Of a stretch of DNA of 64,000 bases, positions 1 to 9,656 are shown one piece after another. Every line of letters begins with the position of its first letter. Positions within the stretch are counted from its first letter, which is position 1. The stretch lies in assembly GCA_026119935.1 (NCBI GenBank), contig JALRMH010000081.1, positions 1 to 64,000 on the forward strand. The letters run 5' to 3'. This stretch comes from Endothia cerciana. Lineage: Eukaryota; Ascomycota; Sordariomycetes; Diaporthales; Cryphonectriaceae. The notes beneath the pieces were generated by a model. It searched no databases and had not been told where the DNA came from. It saw nothing but the letters and a program-made list of their open reading frames with translations. The translations under genes and the position numbers were made by a program.

Positions 1-517
1 GTTCCTCGTTTCAAATACATTTACGCCACAGTTTTTGCGGCTGTTTGGGACGTTGTAACACCCCCCCCCCCCCCCCGGCCCCCCCCCAAAACCAAGGAGT
101 TTGATGCCGATAAGCGACTCTTTGAGACCCATCCACCCAACCTCGTGCTTCTACAGTTTCCCGCGCCGTCCGAGCCGCAGCGCTGCATAACTGCAGACCC
201 GACTACAACAACCCTTCTTGTTTCTTCTCCTATTTCTGTTGCCTAGTGATTTCTCACCTTGTTTTGCCTGTTTTACTTATCTGGAGGTATCTCGAGGTCA
301 CAAGATCTACTGCAGGCAGATTCAGACACCCTCGCCCTGCTGCCCACCCTCAGCTGTGCATGCGTGGGCAATCTCGAAACCGCCGTCTTACGATACGATG
401 GGATGAACCTCCGAGTCCGATGCGAATAACGTCGCTTCTACCGATCTAGGCCAACGGAGGTACACACCCGATGAGCACCTCACAACGAGGATCAACTATC
501 TCTACTCCACGAAACCC
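1..517. other. Upstream region with poly-C tract
   Basis: No gene seen. A run of 16 C at 61-76 is followed by GG and nine more C. The rest is mixed-sequence DNA in front of the transporter gene and probably holds its promoter and 5' UTR. The two small open frames here have no coding character. Confidence 0.5.
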
Positions 518-2064
518 ATGATGGCGCCCCTCGAGCCCCTGGCAGGCACCGCGGAGATGGCGCCGGACCCCGACCGCGGGCCCCGGCAGCGCTCCCTCTC
601 CATCTCGAGCTACACCGCCCAGACGCATCTCTCCTCCTCGATAGCGTCCCTCCGCAGCGCCGGCGCAGTGTCCTCGCGCACGGGCATACACGCGCTGAAG
701 GCGCGCCTCGGGCTCGGTGGCGTCGCGAGGCGGACCCTGGGCATCTCCCTGTTGCTGGTGACGGTGTTCCTGTGGACGACGTCCAACTTCCTCGCCAGCT
801 ACATCTTCTCCGACCACACGTACGACAAGCCCTTCTTTGTCGTGTATATCAATACCAGCGTGTTCGCGATCAGTCTGGTGCCCATGTTCGTGCGGTTCGT
901 CGCGCGGCACGGGATCAAGGGCGTCATGAGTGAGGTGCGCGAGCTGGTGCGGAACCGCAAGGGCGCATACGGCGGCGCCCGGGCCAGGGGAGGGAGCGGC
1001 TCGCTGCTGGCCCGCCCCTCCGTCAAGACCCCTGATGAGGAACAACACGGCCTTCTCGGCAGCAGCGGCACGGGCGACGACGACGACGACGACGACGATG
1101 ACGACCTGCTGGACGACATAGAAGAGGGCGAGGCCAGCTCCGGTAGCGCGTTCGACATCGTCGACGCGCCGGGTGGCGGGGACGGCCCCGGGGAGAAGCT
1201 CTCGCTGCGCGAGACGGCGATGCTGAGCCTCGAGTTCTGCATGCTGTGGTTCTGCGCCAACTACTTCGCCTCTGCTTGCCTGGAGTACACGTCCGTGGGC
1301 AGCGTGACGATCCTCACGTCGACGAGCAGCGTGTGGACGCTGATCTTCTGCGCGGTGATGAGGGTGGAGACCTTCTCCTACAGAAAACTGGTGGGCGTGC
1401 TCGCGAGCCTGGCGGGCGTGGTGCTGATCTCGATGGTGGACCTGAGCGGGATCAGTGACGAGGACAGGGGGAACTTCCCGCACAAGAGCCAGGCGAGCAT
1501 TGCCATCGGCGACGGGATGGCCTTCTTCAGCGCGATCATATACGGGCTATACGTCACGGTCATGAAGAGGAGGGTGGGCGACGAGGAGAGGGTCGACATG
1601 CCGCTGTTCTTTGGGCTGGTGGGCGTGCTAAACCTGCTGCTGCTGTGGCCCGGCTTCTTCCTGTTGCACTGGACGGGGATCGAGCCGTTCGAGTGGCCAC
1701 CCACGGGCAAGGTGTGGGTGATCATCGTGGTGAGTGCCTCCCGGGCCGTTGGGGGGGGGGGGGGTGGGAATCGCCGTGTGAGGCATGCATGTGCTGACGT
1801 GACTGGCAGCTTAACTCGATCTCCTCCTTCATCAGCGACATGTCCTGGGCCTACGCCATGCTCCTCACCACGCCGCTCGTCGTCACCGTCGGCCTCTCGC
1901 TCACCATCCCCCTGTCCCTGATCGGCGAGATGATCCAGTACGCGCAGTACTCGAGCTGGATCTACTGGGTAGGCGCGGGGGTCGTGCTCGTGTCGTTCTT
2001 GTTCATCAACCACGAGAGCGCAGACGGGTACGAGAAAGGAAAGGCGGCCAATGAGCTCTCTTAG
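518..2064 (+). CDS. SLC35F-type drug/metabolite transporter (EamA fold)
   Basis: Exons 518-1729 and 1810-2064, giving 488 residues. The 80-base intron starts GTGAGT, ends CAG, and joins codon to codon (IIV|LNS). The start is the first of two adjacent ATGs. A low-complexity N-terminal part (about 70 residues) is followed by a hydrophobic helix (LGISLLLVTVFLWTTSNFL), a long hydrophilic loop with an Asp-only stretch near residues 188-197, and then a run of hydrophobic segments typical of ten-helix EamA carriers (YTSVGSVTILTSTSSVWTL; LAGVVLISMVDLSG). The conserved pattern fits the SLC35F5/yeast YML018C group, which sits in vacuolar or Golgi membranes; the substrate is unknown. The charged loop is longer than I expect for the family. 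The family call is strong, the transported substrate cannot be inferred. Confidence 0.85.
1751..1764 (+). repeat. Poly-G tract inside transporter intron
   Basis: Fourteen consecutive G inside the only intron of the transporter gene, downstream of the GTGAGT donor. It is the only long intronic homopolymer in the window that is G rather than C on the sense strand. Confidence 0.8.
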
Positions 2065-4216
2065 CCGGACGAAGGGGGAGGGGGGTTAATCTTTTTTATT
2101 TCCTTTTATTTCTTTTTTTTGGTGTACGTGCATTTGCGGCATGTCTGGCGTTTCCGTTGTGGGACTTGTTATTTGACAGCAGGTAGAGAGGTGAGGTATA
2201 TTGCCAGGTGCACATACATGATGTGAGGGCCAACATGATCACCATGGAATTTGCACAGGACGCTTCAGGATAGATGTAGATAGAACATCTGGAAGTAATC
2301 AAACAGGTCTTGTTGCATCGGACTCTGTTGTAGCCTTTTCGGTACGAGAAGCCTGGTCACATCACGGCACGTATGCTTTGTCTACAACCCTCTTCATAGC
2401 CTGACGCTGTGGGTCGTTGTCGATGGTGGGAGAGTGGACGTTCAGGTTATCCCCAGCCGCGTGTCACGGATTGACGGGCGATAAGGGAAGAAAGCCACAT
2501 GCACGACATCCTATGTTCTCCTCTTAGAGTCTCTATCTACGACGAGGGGTAGTAGATAGACGTGAGTGTGGCGTGTGAGAATAGAGAGTATCAAGGCTTT
2601 TCCCGCCCTCCAGCTCCGAGGTCGTACTCAGTAGTATGTAAGTGGGCACGGTGGGGTCTTCCGCTGGTGATCTGGACCGAGGATGCTTGACTGAAAACTG
2701 GGCCCCCGGTGATCATTTGTGCATGCATGCATGCATGCGTTCAGGACTACTGTGGTACTTTTAGTACCGATGGAGCAGCACAACATCGTGACAGGCGCGA
2801 GTTACTAGCTTCTAGACCAGGGTGATCGCCCCCCCCCCCCCCCAAGCGCAAGCAAACCACGGCGGTACACAATTACGTGGGAGGGCCCTGTTTTCCAAAT
2901 GGGGGTCTTCTTTTCTTGTCTAGGGCCAAGGAGAGAGAGGGACGGAGGGAGGGGAGAGGCAAAGAGAGGCAGGGGAGAGGCAGGGAGAGGCAGGGAGAGG
3001 CAGCCATATGATATGATATGATCTTCATCGCCACCTGACATATCGTGGCGGCATGCCCATCTCATCTTTCGCCCCCTTCTGCCCCCTTCTGGTCCGAGTC
3101 CCTGAGCACCACCTCAACACGCGGGACAAGGTAAAACCGAAAACAAAAAAAAAACCCCCCTCCCCCCCGATTCCTGGATCATGCTGCTACTGTACCGTAG
3201 TACTTATTAGCGCCAAAAAGCCACAATGTCGCTGGGCTCCTAAAAATGATTCGTCTCGTGCTAGGCCCACCGCGGTCTAGACACGCCTGGACAGGACACA
3301 AAGCAACCAACCAAAGAAGGTGGGTGATACGGTGGGCGAGAGGCACCGCTGGCAACCGGGCCGCGGCTCAAGCCGAGTGAGGCGCGCTTATAATAATAGT
3401 CCAAACGCTCACAACGATCGATGATCGTCGGGGACGACCGCTAGAGGGGGATCCATCCCTTTTCCTATCTGCCTCTCCGGGCACGACCTGCTCTCCTCTC
3501 CTCCTCCTGCTTCTCTCTCGTGACCGCTCTTATGAGCCTTCACTTGTGTGTGTGTGTTTGTGTGTGTCTATCTCTCTCTCCTCCTCCTCCTCCTCCTCCT
3601 CCCTCCCTCCCTCCCTCCCTCCGCCTCCAGTCGCGGCTACCTCTCTCCCTCTCCCTCAATAACATCAAGCCTCCACCTGGGGCATCACTCCTTCACCCGG
3701 AGGGGGGGGGGGCAAGTCCTGATTACGTCGCCATCCTCTTTCCGCCTTCTCTGGGGTTGTCTCCCAACGCCTGTTGTTGATCTTTTCTACCGTCCTTTAT
3801 TACTATGACATGGTTAGACGGAGCACAAGTCCTCTGCTGTGTCGAGACTTCCACCACCGTCATTTGTCCACTCAGATTGACGACCCACCCTGCGACAAAC
3901 TCAACCACTCTTTCTTCTTCTTCTTCTTCTTCTTCTTCTTCTTCTTCTTCTTCTTCTTCATTCTTATTTTCTTCCTACAGCATCTAGAAGGCCTATAGAA
4001 TCATTTGGCATACCTTTCTCCTCCCCTAGACAGGAGAAGACCCAGAAACTTCCCCCGGCCCTGTGCCCGACCTATCGCCAACAACCTCAGGCCCCACGAG
4101 AACCAGTCAGATTGCTCAGTCATCGGTCGGCGTGTTCAGCAGTGGTCTGAATTTCGTGGTGAAGCGTGTCACCGGGTTAGCGGACCTTTCCCACTGTAAA
4201 CGGCTACCGCGGCCGC
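2065..4216. other. Intergenic region with dense simple repeats
   Basis: No gene seen. The region holds the 3' end of the transporter gene and the promoter/5' UTR of the heme-oxygenase-like gene. Repeats include C15 at 2829-2843, a purine-rich tandem of a roughly 10-base unit (about 2940-3002), (ATATG) copies at 3006-3020, a TG tract near 3545-3567, CTC and CTCC tracts at 3579-3622, and a TTC tract at 3912-3959. Confidence 0.6.
3912..3959 (+). repeat. (TTC)16 microsatellite
   Basis: Sixteen uninterrupted TTC units about 260 bases before the start codon of the heme-oxygenase-like gene. It probably lies in that gene's promoter or 5' UTR; such pyrimidine tracts are common before fungal start sites. 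Confidence 0.9.
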
Positions 4217-5926
4217 ATGGTATCCCGAGACATCTTCCCCGGGCCACCCTTCAAGAACTCCAGCCCCAGGCTCCATATCGAGGGGACACCCGAGACATCG
4301 ACACGTCCTATGGCCGGCAGCACCTCCTCCCCTTCGGAAGGGGACTCACAGTCCCTGGCACACCAGATAGACGTGGCCATAGCCTCGAGTCATACCAAGA
4401 TTAACAGGCTCATCCTCGATCGCATGCCCAGGGCTGTGCCTCCTCATACGGACAACCCCTCGGCCTACACCACCGGCCTCATCCACATCGGTGCCGTCTA
4501 CATCGCCTTCGAATCTCTCTGGCAAAACATCCTAGGCGTCCACTCGGAGATCGCGCCCGTACCTTACGTCTTCCCCTTCAGCACCGACCCAGGCCAGCAT
4601 GATGAGACCCCCCAGATCACGGAGAGGACCCGGCATGTCCTCGAAGGGGCCTACTGGCCTAATATGGTGCGGGCGGGCCGGATCAAGGCGGACATTCGGG
4701 CCATGACGGGCTGGCCTGATCATGTCATCGACGGGCAGATCAGGTCGGCCGGCACGTCGGGGCAACTGGGGAAGTTCACGCTCCACATCAGAGACTCGGT
4801 CAATGCAAGGCCACACCTCCTGCTGGCGTACGCTTACTCCCTCTACCTGGCACTGCTGTCAGGTGGGTCCTACATCAGGACGGAACTGCTGTTCATGAAC
4901 TCCGACTTCTGGCATGAGACGCCGACACCGATCAGGCCGCACATGGTGGGATGCAAGCCTCGGGATGACCCCACGAGGCCCGGGCGCCACGGCGGCACGT
5001 CTGAAGATGGCCTGAACCCACCTGGGCTTGCTGCGCGCGACTCGTCCGTCGAGGTTCCCCTCGGGTTCCTGGACTTTGACCCCCCGCTTGGCGACAACCC
5101 TCGACAGCAATGTAAGGAATTGAAGGCCGAGTTCAAGGCGCGCTTTGCTGAGGCTGAGCGACTGCTGGCCGAGCCGGAGAGGAAGGACATCGTCGAGGAA
5201 TCTACGGCCATCTTCCACAGCCTGGAGGGTGTGGTTGGACAGCTGGACGTGGTGTTTGGCACCTCTCAGGCGCAGGGCCATGCGCAGAAAATCCCACACC
5301 CACCAACCTACTCGTCAAGAGGCACCACCATAGGATCCCGGCTGCGAGACAGCATCGCTCTTGCGAAGGGAAGGCTGTTGAGGGCGAGACGGAGGTCTAG
5401 CGGCAGCTCGAGATTGGGCACGGCGACGGCTCCCGCGGCCACGAGGGGGCTGGCCGATCCTCACCCTTCGGAAAGCTCGAGCCCCCCGTCGGCATCCGAA
5501 GGACCAGGCGGGTATCAGGGTGCCCAGCCCCAGCCCGAGCCCGAGCTGCACTGGGACGAGTCCAGTCTCGCCCACGACGCCGCCGTCCCCGGCGAGGGCT
5601 TCCGAACGGTCCTCTACGGTCGGGACCTCCCCCGGCCCGACCGAGCGCTCAGACGCGATCCCGAGAAGGGGAATCCCCACGGCTTCGACGGGGCCAGCTT
5701 TGACCGCGCCGGCGCGGACGTAGAATCTTGCCCCATGGGCCGTATGCCCGCGGCCAAGCAGGCAAGGCCGCGCAGGGAGGGCACCAGCTATGCCCTCTAC
5801 GCTACCATGTCGAATCTCGCCGCGCTTGTTGGCATCGCGATGGTGTTTGCGGCGTACCTCTACGTGCGGCATTCGGACTTGGCGCTTGGGCCGTTGACTC
5901 ATGACCAGGGAATGGAAGCTGCATGA
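4217..5926 (+). CDS. Heme-oxygenase-like protein with C-terminal membrane anchor
   Basis: Single exon, 569 residues. Residues about 45-280 look like the all-helical heme oxygenase fold. The proximal-helix His is in SSHTKINRLIL (His59), and LYLALLSGGSYIRTELL carries the flexible GG of the distal helix. Family members open heme with O2 and electrons to give biliverdin, CO and iron; fungal ones (Hmx1 type) act at the ER in heme turnover and iron recycling. Residues 280-525 are a hydrophilic, low-complexity tail, and a single hydrophobic helix near the end (ATMSNLAALVGIAMVFAAYLYV) fits a tail anchor in the ER membrane. The protein is much longer than classical heme oxygenases (about 250-320 residues) because of this tail. 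Loss of catalysis cannot be excluded, so activity is inferred. Confidence 0.75.
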   Translation: MVSRDIFPGPPFKNSSPRLHIEGTPETSTRPMAGSTSSPSEGDSQSLAHQIDVAIASSHTKINRLILDRMPRAVPPHTDNPSAYTTGLIHIGAVYIAFESLWQNILGVHSEIAPVPYVFPFSTDPGQHDETPQITERTRHVLEGAYWPNMVRAGRIKADIRAMTGWPDHVIDGQIRSAGTSGQLGKFTLHIRDSVNARPHLLLAYAYSLYLALLSGGSYIRTELLFMNSDFWHETPTPIRPHMVGCKPRDDPTRPGRHGGTSEDGLNPPGLAARDSSVEVPLGFLDFDPPLGDNPRQQCKELKAEFKARFAEAERLLAEPERKDIVEESTAIFHSLEGVVGQLDVVFGTSQAQGHAQKIPHPPTYSSRGTTIGSRLRDSIALAKGRLLRARRRSSGSSRLGTATAPAATRGLADPHPSESSSPPSASEGPGGYQGAQPQPEPELHWDESSLAHDAAVPGEGFRTVLYGRDLPRPDRALRRDPEKGNPHGFDGASFDRAGADVESCPMGRMPAAKQARPRREGTSYALYATMSNLAALVGIAMVFAAYLYVRHSDLALGPLTHDQGMEAA

Positions 5927-6447
5927 ATTGCGAGCGGTTATTGAATGGGTGAGATCGGACAGTGGCATCATGCATACTCGAGCGGGAAGGTCGGCGTTGA
6001 TCGGGAGCAAGGGGAGGGAACCAGGGTAATTCCCCCTTAAAATGATAATGATGGGCAGGCAGTCTCAAATCCACCGGTAGATTGAGGATCAAAGCACATT
6101 CTGCATCTTGATGGCGGGACCATGAACTCCTTCTGAACTGCAGGGGCGTTTACGAGGACGCCGGCGTTAAAACTGAAAGAACTTGTATGACCTCGTGATA
6201 TTGTGTCATCTCCGTGATATGTGCTAGTATCTTGTCTAACCTGCCTGGTTAGTCGATGCAATGTGAGACGTCTCCATCCTCACTCCCAGTACGCCTATTT
6301 CATCCAACCCCCTGTTTGTCCTGAGCTCCCCGAAATATGCAGGAAGACAAAAGAAACGTTCACGTTCATAAAGCCACAGCAAGCCTCCGTGTTTCGGCAC
6401 AACCCCCTCGCATGGCCAACCCAGGCCACCTCGTGCTTGTCAGCCCG
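5927..6447. other. Convergent intergenic region
   Basis: Lies between the 3' ends of the heme-oxygenase-like gene and the Cdt2-like gene. I see only AT-richer sequence expected of 3' UTRs; no gene or strong repeat. Confidence 0.5.
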
Positions 6448-6816
6448 TCACTCGTCCTCATCCCAAGCTGCCTCGATCCCGGCCCACCCGCACCCCCACC
6501 TCCGCCCCTCGGTCTCCCCGTTCACCCGCAGGTCCCTCGCCTTGGCGCCGCGGTCGTCCTCCCGCCAGCAGCGGATCAGGTAGTCGTCGCTGACGGTGAC
6601 CAGGCTGCCCCCGCTGCCCCACGCCAGCGCGCCAACCTCCTTGCTGTGGCCGCGCACGAGCGGCGTCCCGTAGCTGACGTCGCCGACGGACCGGATGATG
6701 GGGATGTCCTCCCGGACCGACGCGCGGAGGTGGCTGTGGGAGACGGCGCTGGGCGCGCGGCTGAGCGCGGGCCTCCTCTGCGCGGGGGTGTGCGTGCTGC
6801 GGGACCCGGGGAACGG

Positions 6817-6859
<43 letters not shown>

Positions 6860-8868
6860 GTGGTGGTGGTGGTGGTCAGCGTGGCGTCCGGGCCGTTCTG
6901 GCTGTTGAGCCTCCCTGCCTCGATGGCGCTCCTGAAGTACCTCTCCTCCGTGGGGAACAGGACCGGCGTCCCGTCCGCGCTGCCGACGGCCAGCAGCTCG
7001 CTCCTGCCGTCCTGCAGGGGCCGCAGGGAGGACTTGATGTAGAAGCTCGTCGCGTGGAAGTTGCCGTGCCGAAACCCGTACAGGGGGCCGGACATCTGCT
7101 CGGCGGGGGCGTGCCTCGGTTTCTTGGTCGAGGCAAAGCTGCTGCCACCACCACCACCAACAACACTCCCGGGTGACGGCCCCAGGACCATGTGTGAGGT
7201 GGAGTAGGCATACACGGTGTTGTCCTTGCAGAGGGCGTAGAGCCGGCTCGCGTCGCTGGAGAGCGACAGGCTGGAGATACCAAAGTGCCGCCAGTTGGTG
7301 TGGCTGGTCGGGGGCGCCGTGTAGCCCACGGGCACGGGCGTGCGGTGCGAGCGGGAGGTGTGGATCGTGCGTATGTCCCAGAGCTTGATGCTCGCGTCGG
7401 CCTCGCAGGCGGACAGGAGCAGGTGCTCCCGCCCCGCGGGGAGCCAATGGATGGCGGTGACGGACACGTCGCTGAGCCGGCCAGGGACCTCACCCCTGGA
7501 GGCGACGTCGGCGTGGTCCGTGGTGGTGACTAGTGGGTTGGTGCTCAGGCCGACGGAGCGGGTCTGGTGCCGCGGCATGGCCTCGTGTGCGCCGAAGAAG
7601 GAGTTGACGGCGCAGCCTGAGGTGATGCTTCGCGGCGCGGTGTACCGCAGCCCGGCGTCCCGTTCGAGCGTGATAGAGTCGGAGACGGGGCCGCCGTGGC
7701 ATCGCAGGTCCCAGATCTGGATGCTCCCGTCACGGGAGGACGTGGCGAGGACGTGACCGCCGCCGCGGCCGGGCTGGAAGCGGACTTGTTTCAGCGAGGC
7801 AGTGTGCTGGCCTAGTATGGAGATGGGGGCCTGGGTCATCATGTCGATCACCTTGCCCGTCTGGTCGCCCGACGCGGTGGCGAGGCGGGAGTCGTCGGAC
7901 GAGAAGGCCAGGTCGATGATGGCGTTGTTGTGAGACCGGAAGCACAGGTGGATCTTGTCGAACTTGGAGGCAGGCGAGGTGTCCAGCAGCCGCACGCGGC
8001 CCTCCTCGTCGCCTACCGCGACCAGGGTGTTGGTGCTGCATGCTGCGGCGCAGAAGGGGATGCACCGCGGGTGCCCGTCGTGGCTGGTGGAATGGTGGAT
8101 GTCCTCCGGGCCGGAGTGGAAGCCGGCCGTCTCGGAGCGCCAGTCGGAGGTGGGCGTGGAGAGATAGGAGCGGCCTCCGCGTGGCATGCCACCGAGCTGG
8201 CGCTGGAAGAGGTGGGCGGCCATGCCCCGGTGGGCGAGCTGGGTGAGGCGTCTTGGTGGCTCGGGCTCGGGCTCGGGCTCGGGCCCGTCATCGTCGGCGT
8301 CGGCGTCGGAGTGGTCGCATTCGAAGTCGGATATGTCCTCTGTCGCCTGGCTGCTAGCCGGGAGTGACTGGAGAGGGCTGAGGAGAGCCGAGGTGGGTAG
8401 CCTGTCCTCTGCACCTCGGGCACATGGAGAGGACTGGAGGAGTCCTGGCGGTGGTGGCTTCAGAGGTGAGGACTCGGGAGGGGTGTGGTGGCCCGTCTTC
8501 CGTCGTTTTATCTGCCTGGGCGTCTCGGTCCCGTTCTCATCCTGGAACCCGACCTTCGGCCTGGATAGGGGCTGCTTGAGGGGGACCGGAGAGTCCTTGA
8601 CCTGGCGCTGGCGTCCGTTAACAGCCGAACCGGTGATGGCTCCCAAGGCGCGGGTGGTCTCATCGATGGAGCCCGAGGCGGTCCTGGAGCGGGTGGATCT
8701 GCGGGCGAAGAAGGCGTTGAACTTCCTGGGCGTTATGGACGGTGGTTTCCTCTGTTTGGTATGACGCCGAGGCGGTGACAGAGGCGCTGCACCGTCGGGG
8801 ATCATGGCATTACGGATTCTCGGGCTGGGACGGACTGGTGGCTCTGCTGGACCATCTTCCCCAGCCAT
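6448..8868 (-). CDS. Cdt2/DTL-like WD40 protein (CRL4 substrate receptor)
   Basis: Single exon, 806 residues. The N-terminal ~250 residues are disordered and basic; one short stretch reads PSITPRKFNAFFARR. The rest shows WD repeats, e.g. IDLAFSSDDSRLATASGDQTGKV, LKQVRFQPG with SSRDGSIQIWDLR, and LSACEADASIKLWDIR. Late motifs (HATSFYIKSSLRPLQDG, VGSADGTPVLFP) closely resemble the matching segment of vertebrate DTL and fission yeast Cdt2. Cdt2 is the substrate receptor of the CRL4 ubiquitin ligase that destroys Cdt1, CDK inhibitors and Spd1 on PCNA-loaded chromatin during S phase and after DNA damage. The loop between late blades contains Thr and Ser runs coded by triplet repeats. Another nuclear WD40 protein is possible, but the order of motifs favours Cdt2. 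Confidence 0.7.
6821..6875 (+). repeat. CTG and TGG triplet repeats within Cdt2-like gene
   Basis: Twelve CTG units (6821-6856) followed by TGG units to about 6875. On the coding (minus) strand they read as a Thr run followed by a Ser run in a loop between WD repeats. Reading frame is preserved. Confidence 0.85.
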
Positions 8869-9656
8869 GACCCTCCCTTCTCCGGCTTCTGCTGAAGAGC
8901 CTCCCTCGCCCGGGCTGCCAGTTGGATCGTGATTTGGTGATGGCGCGTTAGCTTCCAGGAGACGAGAGGAGACGAGAGGAGAGGACGTCAGTGTATGTAT
9001 GGAGCCACCTCGTGGTCCCGCGAGACCGAGATGGGAGACGAGGAAATAGGACGCTGTTTACAACGCGACGAGAGAGACCATCCTTGTCCAGTCAGGTTCA
9101 GAGATGGAACTGGAGAACGGGTGGGAGGCGGGGAGGGGAGAACAGAGAGCCGCCCCAGCAGAAGAGGCGAGGTGGGAGCTTGTGTGAGGTTGACAGGATC
9201 CTGCCCAGGCTGTGGAGGGACGGCCTGGTTGGCTGGGGCGCTCGTCGCGGTCCTCACGACGCGCGCAAAAGACGCCACAGGGTGCAGTGAGGAACGCGTA
9301 CCGTGTAGATGGGACCTGCAGGTGCGCCATCACCACCAATCACCGCCACCAATTAGGCTGTACCCGCTATTCTCGCACGACCCCACCGAGGTACCTCACC
9401 GCGGTACGGGAGCACCTACAGTACATGCCATAGTGGCCCACGCCAGGTCCCAGGTGGGCGAGGTGCCCCCCTGTTCCCCTGCACCGCCCTGGCACGGGAC
9501 AATCCCTGCGGCGAGATTTCTTATCTTATCGTACGAAATTTCTAGATGATTTTGGAAGAAGAATAAAGGGAAAAAAGGTCCAAGAAGAACACCCACAGTC
9601 GAACAAAGGCTGCCCAACACGCTTCTGGACCGCCCTCGCAGCGCGGCACGTACATC
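8869..9656. other. Divergent promoter region between Cdt2-like gene and SPB1
   Basis: About 790 bases separate the two divergent start codons, so this must hold both promoters. No clear TATA box or repeat is seen; short open frames on both strands lack family resemblance. Confidence 0.5.

Noticed and set aside
446..1483. 345-residue minus-strand frame across the transporter gene
   Set aside because: Out-of-frame shadow of a recognised gene; composition is Arg/His/Ala-rich as expected of reverse frames in GC-rich coding DNA.
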